From: an uncultured Brachyspira sp.
GTDB lineage: Bacteria; Spirochaetota; Brachyspiria; Brachyspirales; Brachyspiraceae
Assembly (NCBI GenBank): GCA_934725655.1
Contig: CAKVCJ010000036.1
Coordinates: forward strand, 1-10,773
Length of the DNA: 10,773 bases
Direction of reading: 5' to 3'
The notes below the pieces were generated by a model. That model made no database searches. It saw only the letters and a list, made by a program, of their open reading frames with translations, and was not told where the DNA came from. The first letter of the stretch is position 1, and each line of letters begins with the position of its first letter. The position numbers and the translations under genes were made by a program. This document shows positions 1 through 7,655 of this stretch, one piece after another.

Positions 1-926
1 TTTTTGTTGCTGCATCTGCTTACGGTGTAACAAATTCAACTTTAATTGATTTTGCTATAACAGGTAATGCTGATAATTTGCAGCCGGCAGGAGATGATAC
101 AAATGAAGTAGTTTCTGTTCAGCAAAATCTTTACAATGATAACTGGGTAGTATGGTTGAATGAATCTGCTAGATTAACAGAAAACCGCAGAAATTCATAT
201 GTTACTAACGTAGATAGTAAAGGTAATAACGGTGCTTGGGAAGCAGGTAAAGTTCTTGGTGTAAGAGTACATTTCCCTTTACAAGCTTGGAATAGCTATG
301 CTTTAGTAAAACCAGCTTATCAGCTTGAAATGTACGGCGGAGCTGACGGTACAAAATATACAGACGGCAAAGGTGTAGTACACAATGTCGGCGAAATTAA
401 ATCTATTAGTTCTTGGGTATATGGACGCAATTATTTAGTTAGCTATTTTGTAAACTTACAAAATGAATTAGGTGAATTAAAATCTTATCCTATGGGTAAT
501 GTTTATTTCAGCGGTTGGAGACAAGTAAAATGGGAAAACAGAGAATATTTAGCTAATGTTCGCGACAGAGTATTAGTAAGAAAACCTCTTTATCCTAGAA
601 TGATCCCTTCTGTAAAATTAGACTCTTTAGGTTTCTATAGAACTAAAGATACTGTAGGCGGTGATTTCATTACTTATGTTAAAGATATTACTATGGAATA
701 TGATGTAGTAGTTGTTGATTTCGAAGAAGATATCGATGACGAAGCTACTTGGCAGTTATTAAAAACTGAAAACGAAAGAAAACAAGCTATTGAAAATGCT
801 AGAGTTCGTGAAGCTGCTGAGTTACAAGAATTAGAACAAAGACGTATTAATGGCGGCGATGCTCAGCAACAACAAGATGCTGGCGCAGCTCAAAATACAC
901 AAACTACTGAAGAAGCTGCTCAATAA
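1..926 (+). CDS. flaA: Flagellar filament outer layer (sheath) protein FlaA, 5' end cut off by the window
   Basis: FlaA forms the proteinaceous sheath around the FlaB core of the spirochaetal periplasmic flagellum. The reading frame is open from base 3, giving 307 visible residues; only the start codon and roughly a dozen signal-peptide residues seem to be missing. The visible N-terminus (FVAASAYG, then VTNSTLIDF) looks like the end of a type I signal peptide followed by the mature protein, as expected for an exported sheath protein. I recognise the body as the FlaA family ([20 protein letters not shown] near residues 48-67, [14 protein letters not shown] in the middle). The last 70 residues are charged and probably helical, ending in a Gln/Ala/Thr-rich tail. 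The TTG at base 78 is not the true start, because it lies well inside the mature protein. A 10-bp hairpin follows the stop codon. Which flaA paralogue this is cannot be decided here. Confidence 0.95.
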   Translation, partial: FVAASAYGVTNSTLIDFAITGNADNLQPAGDDTNEVVSVQQNLYNDNWVVWLNESARLTENRRNSYVTNVDSKGNNGAWEAGKVLGVRVHFPLQAWNSYALVKPAYQLEMYGGADGTKYTDGKGVVHNVGEIKSISSWVYGRNYLVSYFVNLQNELGELKSYPMGNVYFSGWRQVKWENREYLANVRDRVLVRKPLYPRMIPSVKLDSLGFYRTKDTVGGDFITYVKDITMEYDVVVVDFEEDIDDEATWQLLKTENERKQAIENARVREAAELQELEQRRINGGDAQQQQDAGAAQNTQTTEEAAQ

Positions 927-950
927 TTAGAGTGAGTTTTTAAATAGTTT

Positions 951-986
951 TTAAGGGGAAGCAAATTTTATATTGTTTCCCCTTAA
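951..986 (+). terminator. Hairpin after flaA, weak or leaky terminator
   Basis: TTAAGGGGAA (951-960) and TTCCCCTTAA (977-986) form a perfect 10-bp stem, extendable by about four pairs inward. The stem is strong, but it is followed by TTATG and only then TTTTT, not by a direct U-tract. It may therefore be a leaky terminator or a 3' stabilising hairpin for the abundant flaA mRNA. The next gene starts only 23 bp later and I see no promoter in between. Confidence 0.6.
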
Positions 987-1009
987 TTATGTTTTTAAGG
1001 ATTTTATTT

Positions 1010-1567
1010 ATGAAATTAATGAATGAACCTATCTTAGATAAAAATAATTCTCTATATATTTGTATAGATTTGCAAGCCAAACTTATGCCTTCTATGGATA
1101 ATTTAGATACTCTGATAAAAAAATCTAATATATTACTAAAAACTTCTGAGATATATAATATTCCTCTTTTAGTAACAGAGCAATATCCTAAAGGGTTAGG
1201 GGCTACTGATGAGAGGATAATACTTCCAAAGCATCATAAATTATTTTCTAAGAATCATTTTAGTGTATTTGCTACTGAGGATTTTGTTGAGGAGTTTAAC
1301 AAGTTAAATAAAAAGAACATTATAGTATTTGGTTCTGAGACTCATGTATGCGTTTATTATAGTGTTTATCATTTGCTTCAAAATGGATATAATGTTTATG
1401 TGGTTGCTGATGCTTGCGGTTCTCGAGATAACAATGATAAGCAGATTGGTTTGGAGCAGATGAGAAAATTGGGAGCTAATATTATAACTACTGAGATGGT
1501 TCTTTTTGGATTTATAGAAGGTTCAAAGGTAGATAATTTTAAAGAGTTAAGTAATTTATTAAAATAA
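1010..1567 (+). CDS. Isochorismatase-family cysteine hydrolase (YcaC/ISOC-like)
   Basis: A 185-residue cytoplasmic hydrolase of the isochorismatase superfamily, close to full family length. The Asp-Lys-Cys triad is visible: D20 in ICIDLQ, K81 in SKNHFS and C114 in GSETHVCV, with spacing like that of YcaC. The GSETHVCV motif and the later VVADACGSRDNNDK and TTEMVLFGF stretches resemble the ISOC1/ISOC2-YcaC branch more than true isochorismatases or nicotinamidases. The substrate is unknown; enzymes of this fold hydrolyse amides or vinyl ethers. I chose ATG 1010 over the in-frame ATG at 989 because AAGGA (997-1001) lies 8 bp before it, while the 989 ATG follows directly on the hairpin arm. It is 18 bp upstream of tpiA and probably cotranscribed with it. 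Confidence 0.85.
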   Translation: MKLMNEPILDKNNSLYICIDLQAKLMPSMDNLDTLIKKSNILLKTSEIYNIPLLVTEQYPKGLGATDERIILPKHHKLFSKNHFSVFATEDFVEEFNKLNKKNIIVFGSETHVCVYYSVYHLLQNGYNVYVVADACGSRDNNDKQIGLEQMRKLGANIITTEMVLFGFIEGSKVDNFKELSNLLK

Positions 1568-1585
1568 TAAGGAGAATGTATATAT

Positions 1586-2344
1586 ATGAGAAGAAAACTT
1601 ATAGCTGGTAACTGGAAAATGAATAATACTAACAAAGAGGCTTTAGAGTTAGTAAAACAGTTAAAGGATTTAGTAAAGGATGTTAAAGACAGAGATATTA
1701 TGATAGCACCTACTTTTACTTGTTTGAGCGAGGTTAATAGTGCTATTAAAGGAAGCAATATAAAATTAGGAGCACAGAATTTATATTTTGAGGAGAAGGG
1801 GGCTTTTACTGGACAGATTTCTGCTGATATGCTTTTGGCTGTAGGATGTGAATATGTTATTGTTGGGCACTCTGAATGCCGTGATATATTTGGCGAAAAA
1901 GATGAACTTATAAACAAAAAAGTAAAGAGAGCTTTAGATAAGAATTTAATACCTGTTTTATGTGTGGGTGAACATTTAGAAGAGAGAGAAAAAGGAATCA
2001 CTTCAGATATAGTTAGCAGTCAAGTTAAGGAGGCTTTTAAGGGTTTAAGTGAGGCTGAGGCTAAAAAGGTGGTAATAGCTTATGAACCTGTATGGGCTAT
2101 TGGTACTGGTAAAACAGCTACTCCTCAAGATGCTGATGATGTACATAAAACTATAAGAGATACATTAAAGTCAATTTATAATGACAGTGTTGCTGAGGGT
2201 ATGATTATACTTTACGGCGGAAGCGTTAATGAAAAAAATGCTGATGATTTGCTTAATATGCCTAATATAGATGGTGCTTTGGTTGGAGGCGCTTCTTTGG
2301 TTGCTGATAAGTTTGCAAGAATAGTTAATTATATAGCTAAGTAA
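1586..2344 (+). CDS. tpiA: Triosephosphate isomerase
   Basis: Interconverts dihydroxyacetone phosphate and glyceraldehyde-3-phosphate in glycolysis, in the cytoplasm. The 252-residue length is typical of the (beta/alpha)8 family. Visible active-site elements are GNWKMN (N9, K11), electrophile H95 in VGHSEC, catalytic base E167 in AYEPVWAIGTGKTA with flexible loop 6 at about 168-178, and the phosphate-binding YGGSV at 210-214. The usual HSERR motif reads HSECRD, so the first of the two arginines is Cys98. The start is supported by AAGGAG (1569-1574), 11 bp upstream; an ATG at 1576 opens only a short out-of-frame reading frame. It shares a likely operon with the preceding cysteine hydrolase, and a strong terminator follows. 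Confidence 0.97.
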   Translation: MRRKLIAGNWKMNNTNKEALELVKQLKDLVKDVKDRDIMIAPTFTCLSEVNSAIKGSNIKLGAQNLYFEEKGAFTGQISADMLLAVGCEYVIVGHSECRDIFGEKDELINKKVKRALDKNLIPVLCVGEHLEEREKGITSDIVSSQVKEAFKGLSEAEAKKVVIAYEPVWAIGTGKTATPQDADDVHKTIRDTLKSIYNDSVAEGMIILYGGSVNEKNADDLLNMPNIDGALVGGASLVADKFARIVNYIAK

Positions 2345-2368
2345 ATTATTAAATAATTTTTATTTTGT

Positions 2369-2400
2369 AGGGGGATATAAATCCCCCTTGTTTTATTTTT
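2369..2400 (+). terminator. Rho-independent terminator of tpiA
   Basis: AGGGGGAT (2369-2376), loop ATAA, ATCCCCCT (2381-2388): a perfect 8-bp stem with five G-C pairs, followed by TGTTTTATTTTTTC. This is a textbook intrinsic terminator and closes the hydrolase-tpiA unit. Confidence 0.9.
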
Positions 2401-2443
2401 TCATTTGTATTATTATATTTAGACTAAAATTGTGGGTTTGTAA

Positions 2444-3481
2444 ATGAAAAAAGTTATATGTATTTTTCTGTTATTTTCTTCTTTGCTGCTTTCGCAAAAT
2501 GCTGAGATATCAACAAAAGATTTTTATTTTCTTAAAGGAAGTATTGGCAATACTCCTATAAGTATGTATTTATATATAGATGATAATAATAATCTTATAG
2601 GTAAATATTATTATGATACTATAAAGCAGCTCATTAATATAAAGGGCAGAATTAATGGAAATAGTTTTCATCTTGATGAGAGCATTAATGATAGGATAAT
2701 AGGTTCTTTAGACGGGGAAATTAATAGTGAAATGGTCTTTACTGGCAATTGGCTTTCAGCTGACAAAAATAATACTTTCAATTTTTCTTTTTCTTTGGAC
2801 AATAATTATTCTATAAATAAAATTAAAATTATAAATGCTAAATTAGATATTAAAGATGATAATGGCACTTTTGAAGCAAGCAGAGATGCAATTATTATAG
2901 AAAATGAAAAAAAACTAAAAGCTATAAATAGAATATCATTAGACATTGATGAAACTAAATCTATAGATGAAGATAACATTACATCAACACTCAATAATTT
3001 AATTTCATTGCAATATAATACTTGGAAAGAAACTATAGCTGAAAATGATAAGTTTAATATGCAAAGAAATATTGAAATATCATTTATAGATGAGAGAATA
3101 ATATCATTTTCTTTATATAATTATTCTTATGCAGGCGGAGCTCATGGAATATATAATGTTCAGCCTAATATATATTTAATATCAACAGGGAAGAGGATTG
3201 GATTAAATGTATCAGAGCTTATAGATGATGTTGCTGATATTGACTTAATTAATTTAATGCGTACAAAACTTACTCAGAATATGTCAGAGTCTGATTTTTT
3301 TGATTTTGATGCTATTACATTAAGCGATACATTTGATATTACTCCTACTGGCATAAAGTTTATATGGCCTGCTTATAAGATATCTGATTATGCACATGGT
3401 ATTATTGAAATAGAGTTTAGATATTCTGAATTAAAGCCTTTTGTAAAAGAAGATTCTGTGTTTATGTATTTATTTGAATAG
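2444..3481 (+). CDS. Secreted protein with C-terminal DUF3298-like domain
   Basis: A 345-residue exported protein of unknown function. Residues 1-20 form a signal peptide (MKK, hydrophobic core, SQNA) without a lipobox Cys, so it is probably released into the periplasm. Residues 25-120 are a beta-rich module with regular GxIG/GxYYYD/GxIxG/GxW motifs. From about 130 to the end the pattern fits the DUF4163/DUF3298 pair known from PdaC and RsiV-like proteins: [13 protein letters not shown] (228-240), SxGKxIGLxxL near 247-260, and a closing [14 protein letters not shown] (306-319). Those families include a peptidoglycan deacetylase and a lysozyme-sensing anti-sigma factor, but no catalytic residues are evident here. 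The start has only a poor Shine-Dalgarno sequence (GTGGG), and I could not pick a clear promoter between the tpiA terminator and this ATG. It is very probably translationally coupled to nth. Confidence 0.75.
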   Translation: MKKVICIFLLFSSLLLSQNAEISTKDFYFLKGSIGNTPISMYLYIDDNNNLIGKYYYDTIKQLINIKGRINGNSFHLDESINDRIIGSLDGEINSEMVFTGNWLSADKNNTFNFSFSLDNNYSINKIKIINAKLDIKDDNGTFEASRDAIIIENEKKLKAINRISLDIDETKSIDEDNITSTLNNLISLQYNTWKETIAENDKFNMQRNIEISFIDERIISFSLYNYSYAGGAHGIYNVQPNIYLISTGKRIGLNVSELIDDVADIDLINLMRTKLTQNMSESDFFDFDAITLSDTFDITPTGIKFIWPAYKISDYAHGIIEIEFRYSELKPFVKEDSVFMYLFE

Positions 3482-3492
3482 GTGAGTTGTTT

Positions 3493-4146
3493 ATGAATGA
3501 TAAAGATATACACCCTATAATGAAAGAACTTACAAAAGTTACCAAGTCTATGCCTATGCCTGTGGTAACAGAAATAAAACTCATTACAAATAGAGATGCT
3601 TATAAAATATTAATTTCTACTATGCTTTCTCTTAGAACTAAAGACCCTACAACAAGAGATGCTTCTATGAGGCTGTTTGAAAAGGCAGGCAGTGCTAAAG
3701 AAATGATAAAACTTACAGAAGAAGAGATCGCTAAACTTATTTATCCTGTTGGGTTTTATAATGTAAAGGCAAAAAATATACTTGAAGTTTCTCATATGAT
3801 TATTGATGATTATAATGGGGAAGTACCTGATGAGATAGATGAACTTTTAAAACTTAAAGGGGTAGGGAGAAAGGTTGCAAATTTAGTAGTTACAGAGGCT
3901 TTTGATAAAGACGGCATATGTGTTGATACGCATGTGCATAGAATATCAAATAGATTTGGTTATGTTCACACAAAGACTCCGGAAGAGACAGAGTTTGCTT
4001 TGAGAGAGAAGCTTCCGAAAGAATACTGGAGGGTTTATAATGACACATTAGTTGTTTATGGTCAGAACCTATGTAAGCCCATTAGCCCTTTATGCAGTGA
4101 ATGTACAGTTTCAAAGTATTGCGACTATTTCAAGAACAAGAAATAA
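3493..4146 (+). CDS. nth: Endonuclease III, 4Fe-4S DNA glycosylase/AP lyase
   Basis: Base-excision repair enzyme that removes oxidised pyrimidines and cleaves abasic sites. The 217-residue protein shows the helix-hairpin-helix [10 protein letters not shown] (121-130) with catalytic Lys127, the catalytic Asp145 in VDTHVHR, and the C-terminal iron-sulfur motif C194-x6-C201-x2-C204-x5-C210. The N-terminal segment LSLRTKD replaces the LSAQ(A)TD of E. coli Nth, a variation seen in other branches of the family. ATG 3493 is preferred over the in-frame TTG at 3487, because AGGTGAG (3480-3486) sits 6 bp before it. That Shine-Dalgarno sequence overlaps the TAG of the upstream secreted-protein gene (3479-3481), pointing to translational coupling. 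Why the two are paired is not obvious. No clear intrinsic terminator follows. Confidence 0.95.
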   Translation: MNDKDIHPIMKELTKVTKSMPMPVVTEIKLITNRDAYKILISTMLSLRTKDPTTRDASMRLFEKAGSAKEMIKLTEEEIAKLIYPVGFYNVKAKNILEVSHMIIDDYNGEVPDEIDELLKLKGVGRKVANLVVTEAFDKDGICVDTHVHRISNRFGYVHTKTPEETEFALREKLPKEYWRVYNDTLVVYGQNLCKPISPLCSECTVSKYCDYFKNKK

Positions 4147-4175
4147 TGTGTTATATTTTTATAGATATATATTAT

Positions 4176-4355
4176 CAACTTTTCCCGCCGAAAAAACTGC
4201 ATCTACTATAGCAAATGCTTTAGGAATATATTAATTTTATATTGATATTATAACTTGAGTTAAAAGATGCAGCCTTTTTGGTTGTAGCAATACCGAAGGC
4301 ACTTCCTACTACCGTACTGAAAGACTACTATTAATTGCTTTGCAGGGGATAAGCC
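4176..4355. repeat. Degenerate copy (A) of the dispersed palindromic repeat family
   Basis: It begins with CAACTTTTCCCG (4176-4187), the same words as at 10390-10401. It continues through a pair of inverted 8-mers, CTGCATCT (4197-4204) and AGATGCAG (4265-4272). It then carries ATGCAGCCTTTTTGGTT and CAATACCGAAGGCACTTCCT, which align with the full copy at 10215-10260. The following core (ACCGTACTGAAAGACTAC) has drifted, so this looks like an old copy. Confidence 0.55.
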
Positions 4356-4418
4356 GTAATTATGAATTTATAACACTAAAATATTTATAAATTTACTTTT
4401 GAAATAAATCTAATATTT

Positions 4419-4438
4419 TATTGAATGTATTTTCAATA
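4419..4438 (-). terminator. Possible weak terminator of the dehydrogenase gene
   Basis: TATTGAA (4419-4425) and TTCAATA (4432-4438) form a 7-bp A/T-rich stem just past the - strand stop codon. No good U-tract follows on the - strand, so this is only a candidate. Confidence 0.25.
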
Positions 4439-4443
4439 TATTA

Positions 4444-5679
4444 TTAATTAATTTTTATGCTTCTCATATCTATTACATATCTAAACTTAACTTTGCCATC
4501 TATCACTTTTCTATATGCTTCTGATATAGTTTGAGCATCTGCCTTTATTATTTCAACAGTAGGATAAATATTATTTTCTATAGAATAGTTAAGCATTTCT
4601 TGAGTTTCTTTTATGCCGCCTATGAGTGAGCCGAATAATTTTTTGCTGCCATGCTGTCCTACCATTGCTATAAGCGTAGGCATTTTTGAAGAACGTGGAA
4701 GCCCCAATATGCACATAGTTCCTCCTCTTTTAAGCATACTCATATACATATTAACATCATAGTAAGCTGGAATTGTGCTTATCACATAATTAAGAGTATT
4801 ATTAAGATTTTTTAAATCATCAGGATTGTTAACATTAACATATTTTACAGCTCCCATATTTAAAGCATCCTGTCTTTTATCTTCTGTAATGTCAAATACT
4901 GTAACTTCAGCTCCTAATTTTACAGCATATTTTACAGCCATAGAGCCAAGTCCGCCAAATCCAGCAATGCCGATTTTTTCTTCTTTTTGTACATTCATTG
5001 CTCTTATTGGCGAATATGTTGTAATGCCTGCACAAAGAAGAGGAGCTGCTTTGTCAAGTTCCGCATTATCTGGTATTAGTATGGCAAAATCTTCAGATAC
5101 TACTATATTATCAGAGTAACCTCCTTGAGTAATTTCATTATTATGGAATCTGTCTCTTGAGCCGTAGGTGAAAACCGCTCTATTTAAACAATACTGCTCC
5201 AAATTATCTAAACAGCTTTCGCACTCTCCGCAAGAGTTTACCATACAGCCAACCCCAGCAAAATCACCAACTTTGAATTTTGTTACACTACTTCCAACCT
5301 GTATAACCCTTCCTGTTATTTCATGCCCTACCACCAAAAGAGTATTGCTTGATTTGCCTTCAACCATATGTATATCGCTATGGCATATTCCAGCATAAAG
5401 TATCTCTATTAATACATCATTGCTTCCTACTGCATGTCTTGTAAACTCATGATATTTAAAATCCATATTTGCTGAAACAGCAGCGAAACCTCTTGATTTT
5501 ATTCTTCCGTCTGCATTCGTTTGTATGTTGATAGGGGCTTTTTTTAACTCATCATTATATGTTGTGTTAGAAGAACTATTTTGATTATTAATTGCATTAT
5601 TATTTTGCGTTTGTGCATTAGAAGAATTATTGCATGATATAATATATAATAGCATCATTATCAATATAGCTTTTTTCAT
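4444..5679 (-). CDS. Zinc-dependent alcohol dehydrogenase (CAD/YahK-like) with lipoprotein signal peptide
   Basis: A 411-residue medium-chain dehydrogenase/reductase, expected to interconvert aldehydes and alcohols with NAD(P)(H). Catalytic zinc ligands are C99 (GICHSDIH), H119 with E120 (VGHEITG) and C216. Structural zinc ligands are C150-x2-C153-x2-C156-x7-C164. The Rossmann motif GFGGLG spans 240-245, and D263 closes the second strand, which would favour NAD(H) over NADP(H). The layout matches the cinnamyl-alcohol-dehydrogenase/YahK group. The odd part is the N-terminus: MKK, a hydrophobic core and IISC (Cys16), then about 30 residues rich in Asn, Ser and Gln before the enzyme begins near residue 60. 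This reads as a lipoprotein signal and tether, which would place the enzyme outside the cytoplasm. AAGGAGA (5687-5693 on the + strand) lies 7 bp upstream of the ATG and supports this start. The promoter suggests MerR-type control. Confidence 0.9.
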   Translation of the reverse strand: MKKAILIMMLLYIISCNNSSNAQTQNNNAINNQNSSSNTTYNDELKKAPINIQTNADGRIKSRGFAAVSANMDFKYHEFTRHAVGSNDVLIEILYAGICHSDIHMVEGKSSNTLLVVGHEITGRVIQVGSSVTKFKVGDFAGVGCMVNSCGECESCLDNLEQYCLNRAVFTYGSRDRFHNNEITQGGYSDNIVVSEDFAILIPDNAELDKAAPLLCAGITTYSPIRAMNVQKEEKIGIAGFGGLGSMAVKYAVKLGAEVTVFDITEDKRQDALNMGAVKYVNVNNPDDLKNLNNTLNYVISTIPAYYDVNMYMSMLKRGGTMCILGLPRSSKMPTLIAMVGQHGSKKLFGSLIGGIKETQEMLNYSIENNIYPTVEIIKADAQTISEAYRKVIDGKVKFRYVIDMRSIKIN

Positions 5680-5712
5680 TTAAAAATCTCCTTATATATT
5701 TTTTATAATTAT

Positions 5713-5743
5713 ATTATATCATTGAAGTACACTTTAAAGTCAA
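5713..5743 (-). promoter_or_regulatory. Promoter with 19-bp spacer and internal dyad, MerR-family type
   Basis: Read on the - strand: TTGACT (5743-5738), a 19-bp spacer, and TATAAT (5718-5713). The spacer contains the dyad TTAAAGT-GT-ACTTCAA (5737-5722), with six of seven pairs matching. An over-long 19-bp spacer occupied by an operator is the hallmark of promoters twisted open by MerR-family activators. The half-sites resemble those reported for aldehyde-responsive MerR regulators (AdhR/NmlR type). No merR gene is in the window, so the regulator must be elsewhere. Confidence 0.65.
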
Positions 5744-5895
5744 GTAATTATTTTGAAATTTATTTTAATTTTATTAAGTATGTTATTATCGTAAATATAT
5801 ATTAAATTACAGCAGTTATATAATTATTGCATCTTTTCTAATATCGATATATTGTAATAAAACAAAAATGTTTCTTACTTCTTATAATAACACTG

Positions 5896-5924
5896 TTGAC
5901 AGTATTATATATATATTTTATAAT
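5896..5924 (+). promoter_or_regulatory. Consensus sigma-70 promoter of the oppA-like gene
   Basis: TTGACA (5896-5901), a 17-bp spacer, TATAAT (5919-5924): both hexamers and the spacing are ideal. Transcription would start near 5931, leaving a leader of about 27 nt before ATG 5958. The spacer carries a (TA)5T run at 5906-5916. Confidence 0.85.
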
Positions 5925-5957
5925 CATTAAATAATAATGTTTATAGGAGTATTAAAA

Positions 5958-7565
5958 ATGTATAGACGATTTTTAGTATTGTTTTTAGCAATGATGATGT
6001 TTATCATTCTATCTTGCGCAGGAGAAGCTGATAATTTAGAAAACAAAACTATTGTAATTAATGCAGGACCTCAGCCAAAAACAATAGACCCCGGTTTAAA
6101 TACAGCATTGGATGCTTGTTATTATGTAATACATGCATTTGAAGGGTTAACTACAAAATCTAAAGAAGGTAAGATAGTAGGAGGCGTTGCGGAGAATTGG
6201 GAAATACTTGATGATGGTACTAGATATATATTTCATTTAAGAACAAATGCTAAATGGAGTGATGGAAAACCTGTAGTTGCTGATGATTTTGTTTATGCTT
6301 GGAGAAGAGTTGTTGACCCTGCAGTTGGAAGTCAATACAGTTTTCAGCATGAACCTGTAAAGAATGCTAAAGCTATAACAGCAGGGCAGATGCCTGTTGA
6401 TAGCTTGGGAATAAAAGCTATAGATGATTATACTTTAGAAGTTACATTGGAAGCACCTACTGCATACTTTTTAGACCTTGTAGCATTTACAACTTTTTAT
6501 CCTGTAAGAAAAGATATAGTAGAAAAATATGGCGATAGTTGGAGTTTAAATGTTGAAAGTTATATAGGAAATGGCCCTTTTGTAACTACTGAAATTAATC
6601 AAGATGAAAGCATAGTAATGGTAAAAAATACAAATTATTGGGCTTTCAATGATGTTGTGCCTGAGAAATTAAAATTTGTTCTTATGCAAAATGAGACTGC
6701 TTCTGTTGCTGGAATCAAAGAAGGTTCTATAGATTTTTCTAGAATATTACCTACTCAAGATATACCAACATTAAAAGAAGAGGGTTTATTACAAATAAAA
6801 CCAATGCTTGCTTCATATTTTTATTGTTTAAACACTACTAATGAAGTATTAAAAGATATTAGAGTACGTAAGGCATTAGCTCTTGCTATAGACAGAAATT
6901 ATATAGTAGAGCAAGTTACTAAAGGCGGTGAAACTCCTGCTAATGCTTTTGTTCCTTATGGTATAAATGATGCTGAGGGAAGTTTTAGAGAAAATGGCGG
7001 CGGATATTTTGATATAAGTCAAGAAGGATATAAGAAAAATGTAGAAGAGGCTAAGAAATTAATGGCTGAAGCAGGATATCCTAATGGCGAAGGTTTCCCT
7101 GTATTTGAGTTTAAGGCTGACCCTGGTTTTCATATATCTATATTTGAAGCGGTGCAGCAGATGTGGAAAGAGAATTTAGGAATAGATACAAAAATAGTGC
7201 AGGAAGAATGGGCTGTATTTTTACAAACCAGATATGATAAAAATTTAACTATGTGCCGCGGAGGTTGGTTTGGAGACTTTAATGACCCTGTAAACTTCTT
7301 ATCACTATATACAAGCTATTCTCCAAATAATTATAGCTCATATAGTAACGCTCAATATGATGCTTATATACAAACAGCGCTTACTACTGGAGATCAGAAA
7401 GTGAGAATGGAAGCTATGCATAAGGCTGAAGAATTATTGGTAAATAGTTTTGCTATAATACCTATGTATTTTTATACTGAACCTTTGCTTGTTAATCCTA
7501 AATTAAAAGATGTTTATTATGATGCTTTATCTATGCATAAATTTACTTATGCTTCTAAAGAGTGA
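5958..7565 (+). CDS. Peptide ABC transporter substrate-binding lipoprotein (OppA-like)
   Basis: A 535-residue family 5 extracellular solute-binding protein that would capture oligopeptides and deliver them to an Opp-type permease. It starts with a lipoprotein signal (RR, hydrophobic core, IILSC) with lipidated Cys20. The family signature is clear: GGVAENWEILDDG (75-87), FHLRTNAKWSDGKPV (92-106), DDFVYAWRRVVDP (109-121) and, further on, VRKALALAIDR. Its length matches full OppA/DppA proteins. ATG 5958 is chosen over the in-frame ATG at 5937 because AGGAG (5945-5949) lies 8 bp before it, and because 5937 would put extra residues ahead of the positively charged start of the signal. No permease or ATPase gene adjoins it, so it is a stand-alone binding protein that must share a transporter encoded elsewhere. 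A strong promoter and terminator make it a single-gene unit. Confidence 0.93.
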   Translation: MYRRFLVLFLAMMMFIILSCAGEADNLENKTIVINAGPQPKTIDPGLNTALDACYYVIHAFEGLTTKSKEGKIVGGVAENWEILDDGTRYIFHLRTNAKWSDGKPVVADDFVYAWRRVVDPAVGSQYSFQHEPVKNAKAITAGQMPVDSLGIKAIDDYTLEVTLEAPTAYFLDLVAFTTFYPVRKDIVEKYGDSWSLNVESYIGNGPFVTTEINQDESIVMVKNTNYWAFNDVVPEKLKFVLMQNETASVAGIKEGSIDFSRILPTQDIPTLKEEGLLQIKPMLASYFYCLNTTNEVLKDIRVRKALALAIDRNYIVEQVTKGGETPANAFVPYGINDAEGSFRENGGGYFDISQEGYKKNVEEAKKLMAEAGYPNGEGFPVFEFKADPGFHISIFEAVQQMWKENLGIDTKIVQEEWAVFLQTRYDKNLTMCRGGWFGDFNDPVNFLSLYTSYSPNNYSSYSNAQYDAYIQTALTTGDQKVRMEAMHKAEELLVNSFAIIPMYFYTEPLLVNPKLKDVYYDALSMHKFTYASKE

Positions 7566-7588
7566 TAATTAAAAATAATGATTAATAT

Positions 7589-7629
7589 AAAAGAGCATTG
7601 GTAAAATATATTTATCTTTGCTCTTTTTT
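7589..7629 (+). terminator. Rho-independent terminator of the oppA-like gene
   Basis: AAAAGAGCA (7589-7597) pairs perfectly with TGCTCTTTT (7619-7627). An inner stem forms between GGTAAA (7600-7605) and TTTATC (7611-7616), and the stem runs into six Ts. This is a good intrinsic terminator. Confidence 0.85.
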
Positions 7630-7655
7630 GTATTTATTATTTTAGTAAAAGGAAC

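Larger units (their letters stand above)
4147..4443. other. Intergenic gap between convergent nth and the dehydrogenase gene
   Basis: About 300 bp without a gene. Most of it (4176-4355) is a diverged member of the palindromic repeat family described separately. A 60-residue open frame running from inside nth into this gap is a by-product of the overlap and has no ribosome binding site. The rest is A/T-rich. Confidence 0.6.
5680..5957. promoter_or_regulatory. Shared divergent control region, dehydrogenase gene and oppA-like gene
   Basis: A 278-bp A/T-rich region between two divergent lipoprotein genes. It holds the - strand MerR-like promoter near its left end and the + strand consensus promoter near its right end, about 150 bp apart. 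The stretch between them (about 5745-5895) shows no clear operator, hairpin or small gene. Confidence 0.6.

Noticed and set aside
1396..2001. 201-residue - strand open frame opposite the hydrolase and tpiA genes
   Set aside because: It is antisense to two clearly recognised genes, with a Ser/Leu/Ile-rich composition typical of antisense frames.
4052..4234. 60-residue + strand frame overlapping the end of nth
   Set aside because: It starts inside the iron-sulfur-coding end of nth in another frame and has no ribosome binding site.
4826..5398. Two + strand open frames opposite the dehydrogenase gene
   Set aside because: They lie antisense to conserved zinc-binding and Rossmann segments; no start signals.
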